Assembly: GCA_038142525.1 (NCBI GenBank)
Contig: JAYQKE010000006.1
Coordinates: forward strand, 90,396 to 154,395
Direction of reading: 5' to 3'
Source of the DNA: CAJQHK01 sp038142525
GTDB lineage: Bacteria > Pseudomonadota > Alphaproteobacteria > Rickettsiales > UBA1997
Length of the DNA stretch: 64,000 nucleotides
A program made the translations under genes and the position numbers. A model generated the notes under the pieces. The model saw only the letters and a list, made by a program, of their open reading frames with translations. It was not told the DNA's origin and searched no databases. Of the stretch, positions 48,702-56,673 are shown piece by piece (within the stretch, counting starts at the first letter, position 1; every line of letters begins with the position of its first letter).

Positions 48702-48726
48702 TTAATTTTTATTAAATCTTTTTCTA

Positions 48727-48999
48727 TTATTTTGTAAAAATTTTTTTAATATTATGATAGTTAGTTAAATTTACAATGAAGGGTAGGTCGCTTTGGTCAA
48801 ATTTTTTAGAAATAATTTCAATTACATTTAAAATATTATTATTTTTTTCTCTTTTTCTAATTAAAATATCCAAATCAGAAGATTTTTCAAAATTTCCTTT
48901 CACTCTTGAGCCATAATAAAAAAAATCAAAATTGCTAAGAAATGGTTGAAGAATGTTTAAAATAATTTTTTCTTGATCTTGGGTAACACCAATAATCAT
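48727..48999 (-). CDS. MNT-type minimal nucleotidyltransferase (antitoxin candidate)
   Basis: 90 residues with the core motif YYGSRVKGNFEKSSDLDILI (GSxxxG-x8-DxD), a pol-beta-fold nucleotidyltransferase. It overlaps the 3' end of a HEPN gene by 4 bases (ATGA). MNT/HEPN pairs are toxin-antitoxin systems in which the MNT protein AMPylates and silences the HEPN RNase. Frame intact. Confidence 0.82.
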   Translation of the reverse strand: MIIGVTQDQEKIILNILQPFLSNFDFFYYGSRVKGNFEKSSDLDILIRKREKNNNILNVIEIISKKFDQSDLPFIVNLTNYHNIKKIFTK

Positions 49000-49405
49000 A
49001 AATTTTTCTCTAAATTTTTTACCAATATCTCAGTATCCTTGATAAAATCTGCTATTAGAACAATTACCTCTCTTGATTTGATGATACTATATTCATGACT
49101 AGATTCATTTCTTTTTCTATAGTAATTTCTCCAATTTTCCCAATTTGCAATAAATCCTAGAGAATCCATGAGACGAAATATATTATTAATTGTTAATTCT
49201 TCATTGGATTTACCATATTTAACTTTTAAGAATTTTCTCATTATTTTCCAATGACTTCTAATGTATATTCAAATCTTTGGATACAGCCATCTTCTAAAAG
49301 TAATTTTAATTCTATATCTTCTATTTTTTGAAATTTTTGATAACCTTCAATTAATGTCTCAAGTGAATCTCTTAGATTATCTATAATAATTATTTCTTTA
49401 CTCAT
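48996..49405 (-). pseudogene. HEPN domain protein (HI0074-like toxin candidate), one frameshift
   Basis: From ATG 49403-49405, EIIIIDNLRDSLETLIEGYQKF and LEDGCIQRFEYTLEV form the first helices. The frame breaks near 49243-49252 and continues WKIMRKFLKVKYG to 48996. The HEPN catalytic motif R-N-E-S-S-H (Rx4H) is present. The family is best known from the HI0074/HI0073 pair. Upstream partner of the MNT gene. Whether the toxin is active depends on whether the shift is real. Confidence 0.75.
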
Positions 49406-49434
49406 TGATATAACAGAATTAATATTTATTTATT

Positions 49435-50112
49435 ATGAAAATAAAACAACAAAACTTATTTACCAATTATTTTTTAAAAAGCGATAAGCGCAAGATAGAT
49501 TTTTTAATTTTGCACAATATCATGACAGAAAATATTCAAAAAGCTATTGATTTGCTAAAAATTCATCAGGTTAGTGCCCATTATATTATTGATCTTAATG
49601 GAGATATTCATCAATTAGTTGCTGAAAAAGATATCGCATTTCATGCTGGTGTTAGTTATTGGAATGGTGTAGATGGGATAAATAAAAATTCTATTGGAAT
49701 TGAATTTTTTAATCCCGATCCTGATAATTTGGATTTCACTGATGAGCAGATAAATTCTGGGATTGAATTATCTTTGGATATTAAAAAAAGATATAATATT
49801 TCTAATAAAAATATCATTGGTCATTTAGATATCGCCTATTGTAATGATGATCAAAGATTTGGCTTCTTGGGTCGAAAGAATGATCCTTCTTATCGATTTA
49901 ATTGGCAAAAATTTTATGATCATGATTTAGGGCAAAAATTAGATCAGGAATCTTTTGAATTAATTGATAATTTATCTAATATTAAAAAATTGAAGGAAAA
50001 ATTACTATCTTATGGTTACAAAATTAACAAAATAGATGATAATTTAGATGGACAATTGCAAACTGTAATTGATATTATTAAATATAAATATTCAATTTTA
50101 GCAAAAATTTAA
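49435..50112 (+). CDS. N-acetylmuramoyl-L-alanine amidase (AmiD/AmpD type)
   Basis: 225 residues, Amidase_2 domain with zinc ligands in FLILHNIM (His), IAFHAGVSYW and IIGHLDIAY (His), and the catalytic pair in GRKNDPSYRFNW (Lys, Asp). Compared with AmpD there are about ten extra residues between GHxDI and GRKxDP. A C-terminal peptidoglycan-binding-like tail follows. No signal peptide is seen. Rickettsial AmiD cleaves the peptide from muramic acid. Overlaps the NDUFS4-like gene by one base. Confidence 0.88.
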   Translation: MKIKQQNLFTNYFLKSDKRKIDFLILHNIMTENIQKAIDLLKIHQVSAHYIIDLNGDIHQLVAEKDIAFHAGVSYWNGVDGINKNSIGIEFFNPDPDNLDFTDEQINSGIELSLDIKKRYNISNKNIIGHLDIAYCNDDQRFGFLGRKNDPSYRFNWQKFYDHDLGQKLDQESFELIDNLSNIKKLKEKLLSYGYKINKIDDNLDGQLQTVIDIIKYKYSILAKI

Positions 50113-50411
50113 TGAAAGTAGAGATTTTTCAAGATACAAAAAATGCCATGCAGTCTGGCTTTAAAAAGAAAAAATATTGGTTTTTAAAAATTATTTCTAA
50201 AAATAATTTAAAAAAAACTGATAAATCATCTTTACAGGGCTGGGCTTCTTCTGACAATATGTTTGGTCAGTTAAAAATTAAATTTTATAGCAAGGAGGAT
50301 GCTGTAAAATATGCTGATAATAATAATTATAAATATATTATTAAGGAGCCAAAATATGGCAAAATTAGAAAAAAATCTTATCAGAATAATTTTACTGATC
50401 CTGTTTTATAG
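50112..50411 (+). CDS. NDUFS4-like complex I subunit
   Basis: 99 residues with VEIFQDTKNAMQSG (the alphaproteobacterial NDUFS4 start), LQGWASSDNMFGQLKIKFYSKEDAVKYADNNNYKYIIKEP in the middle and a basic C-terminus. Accessory subunit of NADH:ubiquinone oxidoreductase in alphaproteobacteria and mitochondria. Complex I core genes are not in the window, though an NDUFS6-like gene and a MidA/NDUFAF7 homologue are. Confidence 0.88.
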   Translation: MKVEIFQDTKNAMQSGFKKKKYWFLKIISKNNLKKTDKSSLQGWASSDNMFGQLKIKFYSKEDAVKYADNNNYKYIIKEPKYGKIRKKSYQNNFTDPVL

Positions 50412-50457
50412 GAATAATGCTAAAATTTAGCTTAATGATAATTTATATAACTATTTA

Positions 50458-50543
50458 GCGGTCGTGGCGGAATGGTAGACGCGACGTTGAGGTCGCTGTG
50501 AGATTAATATCTCGTGGAAGTTCAAATCTTCTCGACCGTACCA
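50458..50543 (+). tRNA. tRNA-Leu (anticodon GAG)
   Basis: Acceptor stem GCGGTCG / CGACCGT (one G-T pair at the first position), D arm GGCGGAATGGTAGACGCG, anticodon loop GTTGAGGT with GAG, a long variable arm (class II tRNA) and T arm GTTCAAATC. CCA is encoded at 50541-50543. GAG reads CUC and CUU leucine codons. Confidence 0.95.
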
Positions 50544-50577
50544 TTATGGATATCTTTTTTATAATAAAAAACTTAAA

Positions 50578-50880
50578 ATGTTTGGTATATCTCTTTTTGA
50601 ATTTTTAGTTATTTTTGCTATATTCATATTAATTATTAATTCTCAAAATTCTTCTGATATTATAAGGGATATTTTGAATATTTTTTATAAATGTCGTGAT
50701 TATTTATTAAATATTAAATATCAAATTAATCAAATTTCCAAAGAGAGTGGTTTTGATGATATTAAAAATGAAATTGAGAATAATTTTAACGAAGAAAAAA
50801 TAAAAAATATCAAAGAGATAACTGATATTTATGGTATAAAACACAAGATTAATAATGAAAATTCTAGCACAAAATCGTAA
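50578..50880 (+). CDS. TatA/TatB-like protein
   Basis: 100 residues. MFGISLFEFLVIFAIFILII matches the short N-terminal TatB-type helix (F-x-(I/L)-x-x-x-E-(F/L)), followed by an amphipathic helix and a charged tail. The hinge GP found in most TatB proteins is replaced by NSQNSS, so function is uncertain. The 3' end overlaps smpB by 26 bases. A rickettsial TatB is the best guess; a generic membrane-anchored protein is the alternative. Confidence 0.5.
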   Translation: MFGISLFEFLVIFAIFILIINSQNSSDIIRDILNIFYKCRDYLLNIKYQINQISKESGFDDIKNEIENNFNEEKIKNIKEITDIYGIKHKINNENSSTKS

Positions 50881-51292
50881 AGCAAGATTTAATTATGAAA
50901 TTTTAGAAGAGCTTGAGGCTGGAATAATTCTTAAAGGTAGCGAGATGAAATCCCTAAGGGCAGGGAAAGTAAGTATTGGAGATGCTTATATTAGTGATAA
51001 AAAAGATGGTCTATTTCTAACAAATGCTAATATTGCGCCATTTTTTGGTGCAAATCAATTTAATCCCGACCCTCTTCGTGAAAGACAGCTATTATTACAT
51101 AAAAAACAAATTGCAAAATTACTTGCTAAAGTTAAGATAAAGGGCCTTACGATAATCGCCTTATCAATTTATCTCAACAGTCGTAACTATGCTAAAATTA
51201 AAATTGCCTTAGTTAAGGGTAAAAAATTATATGATAAGAGGGAGGCGATTAAAAAGAGGGACGAAGAAAGAAAATTAAACAGGTTAAAATAA
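50855..51292 (+). CDS. smpB: SsrA-binding protein SmpB
   Basis: 145 residues, intact. Binds tmRNA and delivers it to stalled ribosomes. N-terminal AQNRKARFNYEILEELEAGIILKGSEMKSLRAGKVSI is diagnostic, and the C-terminal KKLYDKREAIKKRDEERKLNR is the tail that enters the decoding centre. No ssrA gene was recognised in the window. Confidence 0.96.
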   Translation: MKILAQNRKARFNYEILEELEAGIILKGSEMKSLRAGKVSIGDAYISDKKDGLFLTNANIAPFFGANQFNPDPLRERQLLLHKKQIAKLLAKVKIKGLTIIALSIYLNSRNYAKIKIALVKGKKLYDKREAIKKRDEERKLNRLK

Positions 51293-51720
51293 TGAACATA
51301 TTGATTGCTTCAGATCATGCAGGCTTTGAATTAAAATCATATTTGATCGAAACTCTTGGTTCTAGCTATAATTTTAGTGACATTGGATGTTTTGATGGTG
51401 ACAATGTTGATTATCCTGATATCGCCAAAGATCTTTGTCGGAAACTTACAATGCGACCAAATAAATATAATTTTGCTATTTTGATTTGTGGTACTGGTAT
51501 AGGGGTTTCTATTGCTGTTAATCGTTTTAAGGGTGTTAGGGCTGCCTTATGTCATAATGTTGAGACAGCTAAATTAGCAAGAAATCATAATGATGCTAAT
51601 ATTTTATGTTTGGGAGCTAGAATTATTGATAAAAATATAGCGGTAGATTGCTGTCAAACTTTTTTGAGTTCTAAATTTGAAGGTGGCAGACATTTATCTA
51701 GAATTAAAAAAATTGACTAA
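51292..51720 (+). CDS. rpiB: Ribose-5-phosphate isomerase B
   Basis: 142 residues, intact. ASDHAGFELKSYLI at the start, ICGTGIGVSIAVNRFKGVRAALCHNVETAKLARNHNDAN with the catalytic Cys and His, ICLGARII-type end. Interconverts ribose and ribulose 5-phosphate. Start overlaps the smpB stop (TAATG). Confidence 0.96.
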   Translation: MNILIASDHAGFELKSYLIETLGSSYNFSDIGCFDGDNVDYPDIAKDLCRKLTMRPNKYNFAILICGTGIGVSIAVNRFKGVRAALCHNVETAKLARNHNDANILCLGARIIDKNIAVDCCQTFLSSKFEGGRHLSRIKKID

Positions 51721-52413
51721 TGATTAATCAAATTTTTATTTTTAAAAAGAGGTGCCGGAACTAGAATGATGCCACTTACCAAAAAAATTCCAAAGCCATT
51801 ACTCAAAATTGGTAAAAAAACTATGCTTGATCATATTCTTGATAGAGTTAGGTTTTTAAAGGCAAATAACGTAATTATTAATAGTTTTTACCTAAGAAAT
51901 AAAATAACAAAATTTGCTAAAGATCATCAGGATAATTTAATTCTTTCAGAAGAATTTAATAAAATTGAAACTGGCGGTGCTGTAAAAAATGCTATCAAAT
52001 CTGGTATTATAGATGTTAATGAGCCCTTGATGTTAATCAATGGCGACATCTTTTGGCAAGAAGATGAAGATTTTTTAATCGATATGATTCAAAAATTTAA
52101 TTCAGAAAAGCCGGATGTTTTATTATTGCTAGTTAATAAGAAAGAATATTTTGGTTATGATGGGGAAGGAGACTTTAATTTGCTTCGTAGTGGTAAATTA
52201 ATAAAAGATGGTCGTAATCCTTATGCTTTTACCGGAATTCAAATTATTAATCCAAGAATTTTTGAAAAAGCTCCAAAAGAAAAGAAATTCTCGATGAATC
52301 ATTTTTATAATAATAAAAATATAAAAATATCCGCCACTATATCAAAAAATTATTTTTTTCATATCGGCGACCCAAAATCTTTAGATGGAATTAATAAATT
52401 ATCTTTTAATTAA
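51720..52413 (+). pseudogene. Sugar-1-phosphate nucleotidyltransferase (MurU-like), frameshift near the start
   Basis: ATG 51720 overlaps the rpiB stop. MINQIFIF leads into the five-A run 51744-51748, where one base must change to reach RGAGTRMMPLTKKIPKPLLKIG, the signature loop of nucleotidyltransferases (G-x-G-T-R-(M/L)-x-P-x-T, K-P-L). LMLINGDIFW holds the metal-binding Asp. About 230 residues, the size of MurU, which makes UDP-MurNAc in peptidoglycan recycling; mannose-1-phosphate guanylyltransferase is the other option. The amidase upstream would suit a recycling role. Confidence 0.75.
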
Positions 52414-52421
52414 TATTTTAT

Positions 52422-53570
52422 ATGTACTTATTTACTAGTGAATCCGTATCTGCTGGCCATCCAGACAAAATTGCTGATCAAATTTCAGATTTAATTTTAG
52501 ATTATTTTCTTGAAAAAGATTTTAATTCTAGAGTTGCGGCAGAAAGTTTTGTTACGCCCTTTAAAATTGTAATTTCTGGCGAAATCCGCTCTAATTTTGA
52601 ACCAGATTATCAAGATATTGAAAATAAAATTAGAAATCTAATTAAAGATATCGGTTATATTAATGGTAAATTTAGTTATGATAAGATTGCTATAGAATTT
52701 TTATTCAATAAACAATCTCAAGATATTGCTCTTGGTGTAGATAAGGGTGACAGAGACAGTGAGGGTGCGGGGGATCAGGGAATTATGTTTGGTTATGCTT
52801 GCACAGAAACTCCAGAATTAATGCCTGCTAGCCTGGTATATTCTCACCAAATTTTACGCAATATTTATCAAGAACAAAAAAATAATAAAATTTCAGGCTT
52901 TGGACCAGATGCCAAAAGTCAAGTAACTCTAGCTTATGGTGATAATGGCGATATTGATCATATTGACACTATCTTACTTTCAATTCAACATCAGGAATCT
53001 ATGGATATTTCTGATATTATATCTCAGGTCAAGCCAGTAATTTTAAAAATTATTCCAGGAGATCTTGTTACTGAAAAAACCAAATTTCTTTTCAATCCAA
53101 CTGGAAAATTTATTATTGGCGGTCCAGAAGGTGATGTTGGTTTAACAGGTAGGAAAATCATTGTTGATACATACGGTGGAGCAGCTGCTCATGGCGGCGG
53201 TGCCTTTTCTGGCAAGGATTATACTAAAGTTGATCGTTCTGGTGCTTATATTGCCAGATATCTTGCTAAAAATATTGTAGCAAATGGGTTAGCAAAAAAA
53301 TGTTTAATCCAATTATCTTATGCAATTGGTGTTGCAGAGCCAATTTCAATTTATGTTAATTCATTTGGTACGGCCTCTATTCCAGAAAATGAGATTGTTA
53401 ATCTAATCAATAAGAATGTTGATTTGACACCGAGAGGTATTAGAAAGTTATTGCAATTAAATCAACCGATCTATTTGCCAACTGCAACTTATGGTCATTT
53501 TGGCAGAACTTATAATGCCGGAAAGGGCCTATTTAGTTGGGAAAAAATTAGTAATGAATTTTTATCGTAA
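52422..53570 (+). CDS. metK: S-adenosylmethionine synthetase
   Basis: 382 residues, complete and in one frame. FTSESVSAGHPDKIADQISD (ATP-binding His, Asp), GAGDQGIMFGYA, GGPEGDVGLTGRKIIVDTYGG and GGAFSGKDYTKVDRS are all present. Makes SAM from methionine and ATP. In several Rickettsia species metK is degraded and SAM is imported, so an intact gene is informative about this organism's metabolism. Confidence 0.96.
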   Translation: MYLFTSESVSAGHPDKIADQISDLILDYFLEKDFNSRVAAESFVTPFKIVISGEIRSNFEPDYQDIENKIRNLIKDIGYINGKFSYDKIAIEFLFNKQSQDIALGVDKGDRDSEGAGDQGIMFGYACTETPELMPASLVYSHQILRNIYQEQKNNKISGFGPDAKSQVTLAYGDNGDIDHIDTILLSIQHQESMDISDIISQVKPVILKIIPGDLVTEKTKFLFNPTGKFIIGGPEGDVGLTGRKIIVDTYGGAAAHGGGAFSGKDYTKVDRSGAYIARYLAKNIVANGLAKKCLIQLSYAIGVAEPISIYVNSFGTASIPENEIVNLINKNVDLTPRGIRKLLQLNQPIYLPTATYGHFGRTYNAGKGLFSWEKISNEFLS

Positions 53571-53610
53571 TATTTAGTTATACCAATTTGCATTTTTAAA
53601 GAGACTTTTA

Positions 53611-53796
53611 CTATAGATAAATAAACTCAATTTCTAATTTTTTAGGAAGTTCATTTTGATAATTAATATTATTTGCCGTAACATTACTAAAATCGGCGCA
53701 ACCTATGGTTAATATATAAATTACAAACAATAAATGACATCGTTTAAATAAATTATAAATTTGATTAATAACATCTTTATTCTTCCACCAAATCAT
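53611..53796 (-). CDS. Possible small lipoprotein
   Basis: 61 residues; a hydrophobic stretch HLLFVIYILTIGC ends in a possible lipobox (LTIGC) and a short polar tail follows. The N-terminal region before it is long for a signal peptide. It begins 12 bases after the histidine kinase stop and may share its transcript. No known family. Confidence 0.4.
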   Translation of the reverse strand: MIWWKNKDVINQIYNLFKRCHLLFVIYILTIGCADFSNVTANNINYQNELPKKLEIEFIYL

Positions 53797-53808
53797 CCTG
53801 AAAATTTA

Positions 53809-54537
53809 TTACTTTATTGGGAAATTAAGATAAAATTTAGTTCCAACATTTTTTTTTGATTTAATTAGCATATAGCCATTTTGTGCTTCAACTAGTTGTT
53901 TTATTAGCGACATACCAAGTCCAAAAGAATCAATTCTTCTATCATCAACAACCTTGTAATCTTTTAGGGATAATTTTAGTTCTTCAGGACTCATGCCAAA
54001 ACCCTGATCTTTGACTGTAATTTGTAAAAATTTATCATTTAATTTAGTTATTACTTTGGTATTAATAGTAATTTCCGTTTTATCTTTACTATATTTAACA
54101 GAGTTAGAAATAATATTAATTAATATTTGCTTCATTCTTCTATTATCTAGATGAATATTTGGAAGATTATCTTCAGTTGTAAAATTAATATTAATTTGTT
54201 TTTTATAATATAAATGGTGAGTTAATTGGATGCATCTTTTAATAATTTCTTTAATATCAATTTTATGATCTAAATTAGCATTAAACTTTCCTGAATTTAT
54301 TTGCAATACATCCAGAAGGTCACTAACCATTTCCAGAGCCTCCTTACTACTATCTTTAATAGATTTAAGAAGGCAGATAGAGTCAGGATTAAGAGTATTT
54401 TGATTATCTTCTTCCAAGAATTCAGCCGCATGAATAATAGCTGATAATGGGTTTCTTAAATCATGAGAAACCGAGGCCAGAATATTATTCTCATTAGAGG
54501 CAACATATTCTTTTTCGCAATTTTGAAAGTTAAGCAT
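53809..54537 (-). CDS. Soluble sensor-less histidine kinase
   Basis: 242 residues. HisKA with the phospho-acceptor in ILASVSHDLRNPLSAIIHAAEF near residue 25, then HATPase with NIISNSVKYS (N box), VKDQGFGMSPEEL (G1) and SFGLGMSLIKQLVEAQNG (G2). There are only about 20 residues before the H box, so no PAS or membrane sensor. Input would have to come from a partner or by phosphate transfer. Divergent from a LysR gene; no response regulator in the window. Confidence 0.88.
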   Translation of the reverse strand: MLNFQNCEKEYVASNENNILASVSHDLRNPLSAIIHAAEFLEEDNQNTLNPDSICLLKSIKDSSKEALEMVSDLLDVLQINSGKFNANLDHKIDIKEIIKRCIQLTHHLYYKKQININFTTEDNLPNIHLDNRRMKQILINIISNSVKYSKDKTEITINTKVITKLNDKFLQITVKDQGFGMSPEELKLSLKDYKVVDDRRIDSFGLGMSLIKQLVEAQNGYMLIKSKKNVGTKFYLNFPIK

Positions 54538-54655
54538 ATTAAAAAATTAAATATTTTTATAAACCCAAATTATATAGTTAAGTAAATATTGCATAATTAA
54601 GCAAATTGGTTATAATCATATTAATTAATAATATATATTAATAAAACTCATACTT

Positions 54656-55587
54656 ATGTTAAAACAATTTTATTATAAAAAGAATCGTCTACAGCAATTA
54701 AGGGGTTTTTGTTGTGCAGCGCAAGTTAATAGTATTAGTAAGGCTGCAAAAATGATGAATTTAAACCAATCAACAATTACTTTGCAAATTCAGTCTTTAG
54801 AAAGGGATATGAAGGCAAAGTTATTTATAAGAAATTCTAAAGGTCTCAAATTAACTGAGGATGGAGATTTATTATATAAATTGGCATTAGAACATTTAAA
54901 TGCAATCGAAGGTATTTTTATAATTTCTTAAAAAACAAAGATCTTAATAGAGTTAATAAGATAACTATAGCAAGACATCATGTTGTTATATCCTTTTTAT
55001 TACCTAAATATCTAGCAAAATTTACTAAAAAATATCCTGATATAGAAATTTCTATCAAAAATATATCATTAGAGGAGGCTGTCAAAAAATTAAAAGAAAA
55101 TAAGCTAGATTTTATTATATATCCCGATATGCTAACCGATAGAGATCTAGAAAATATCAAGCTAACATCTTATGATCCAGTATTAATTATGAATAAAAAT
55201 CACCCCCTTAAAAATAAAAAAAATATTACATTAGAGGATATAGCGAAATTTAATTGTATAAGAATTGATAAAAATCTAATTGCATTATCTGGTTTTGAAA
55301 ATAATTTTGAAAAATATAATTTTAAAACCAATATTGAATTTGAAAATGCCAATTGGGATATTATTAAACATTTTGTAAAATCTGATATAGGTCTTGGATT
55401 TGTATCAACAATTTGTATTGATCCAGGTGATAAAGAGGTTACCTATAGAAAACTTAATAAATTCTTTCCACAAATGGAATATTCTATCGCTAGCAAAAAA
55501 GGGAAAATTCATTCAGATTTATCAAAAAAACTTATTGAATTTATTTTATCAGATGTTAGAAAATCATCTTTATTAAATAATTTATAA
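54656..55587 (+). pseudogene. LysR-family transcriptional regulator, one frameshift
   Basis: N-terminal winged helix-turn-helix: QLRGFCCAAQVNSISKAAKMMNLNQSTITLQIQSLERDMKAKLFIRN. The frame breaks at the five-T run 54915-54919, after which FYNFLKNKDLNRVNKITIARHHVVISFLLPKYLAKF begins the substrate-binding domain, continuing to 55587. About 310 residues restored, normal for LysR. LysR regulators are rare in reduced rickettsial genomes. The last 79 bases overlap the convergent formyltransferase gene. Confidence 0.85.
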
Positions 55588-56255
55588 AATTTTTGAAATT
55601 TATCTAATTCAAATTTTTTTGGGAAGGAGTAATATTTTCCCTTATCTATTTGAGGTTTTTTAATGATTTTTGATTTTAAGCTAATTTTTTTTAATAATTT
55701 TAATATTATATTTGATCCACTTTTATAAATGGATAAAACATTAAAAATATATGATTTTTGATAATCAATATTTTTTCTATATATTTCTATAATATCACCA
55801 GTATCAATAGTTTGGTCTTGGATATAATGTAGGGTACAGCCTATTTCTTTCTCTTGATTTAACATCGACCAGAATGTCGGCATAACACCTCGATAATTTG
55901 GCAAAATTCCAGAGTGAAGATTTATTATTCCGAATTTTGGAAATTTTATTATACTACCCTTAAAAATTATACCATATCTAACGGAAATTATTAGATCAAT
56001 TTCTTGATTTATATCAGAAATTTTTCTAACTTCTGGTAAAATAGAGGCATTTATTTGTTTTTCTATTTTATTAAAATAAGAATCTATATTATTTGATTCA
56101 ATTTTTTTTAGATTAATTAGATCCTGATTATCCTGTTTTTTGCCTATTTGTGTGGAATAGCTAATCAATATTTCATGATCTATTAATTTTTTTGAAATTA
56201 AATTCATAAAATAGGAGCAATAAATATCTTTATTTAAACAAAATAATATTTTCAT
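55509..56255 (-). CDS. Formyltransferase family protein
   Basis: 248 residues with the formyltransferase catalytic region GIINLHSGILPNYRGVMPTFWSML (Asn, His) near residue 115 and TIDTGDIIE (Asp) near 155. It lacks the C-terminal domain of methionyl-tRNA formyltransferase and resembles sugar-amine or general 10-formyl-THF-dependent formyltransferases. Substrate unknown; a surface sugar is possible. Divergent start 2 bases from the next gene. Intact. Confidence 0.8.
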   Translation of the reverse strand: MKILFCLNKDIYCSYFMNLISKKLIDHEILISYSTQIGKKQDNQDLINLKKIESNNIDSYFNKIEKQINASILPEVRKISDINQEIDLIISVRYGIIFKGSIIKFPKFGIINLHSGILPNYRGVMPTFWSMLNQEKEIGCTLHYIQDQTIDTGDIIEIYRKNIDYQKSYIFNVLSIYKSGSNIILKLLKKISLKSKIIKKPQIDKGKYYSFPKKFELDKFQKFYKLFNKDDFLTSDKINSISFFDKSE

Positions 56256-56257
56256 AA

Positions 56258-56656
56258 ATGACAGAGGATAAATTTATTATTAATAATATTAATAACATAC
56301 TTGATGTAATTACTCTAGCAGAGATTTATTCCTCTGGCAAGAAAAATGATCAAATATTTATTAAATCTAAAAATTCTTTTATTAATTTTTGCAAAGATCT
56401 TATAGATTATTTTAATAATTTAAAAGAAAATGAGCAAAAAAATATCAGCTTATATCAAATACAAAAGATGCTGATATTGCTCGATCAAAAAAACTCAGAA
56501 AATGCAATTATAAAAGAATTTTTATCAAGAATAAATGAATTATTATCTTTTATATTAAGAATTAATAATTGTGAATTTGATATATTTAGATTAAAAAATA
56601 ATTCAGAAGATATAAGAATATCAATATCTAATATATGGTTGGAATTAAATCAATAA
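56258..56656 (+). CDS. Hypothetical protein
   Basis: 132 residues, not recognised. All-helical and Asn/Ile/Lys rich, no signal peptide or membrane span. It starts 2 bases from the divergent formyltransferase and ends 17 bases before the aminotransferase, so it may belong with the latter. Confidence 0.55.
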   Translation: MTEDKFIINNINNILDVITLAEIYSSGKKNDQIFIKSKNSFINFCKDLIDYFNNLKENEQKNISLYQIQKMLILLDQKNSENAIIKEFLSRINELLSFILRINNCEFDIFRLKNNSEDIRISISNIWLELNQ

Positions 56657-56673
56657 CTTAAATAACTATTTAC

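Noticed and set aside
53776..54655. Two-component operon with a response regulator beside the kinase
   Set aside because: The neighbours are a tiny lipoprotein-like frame and a LysR gene; no receiver domain is present.
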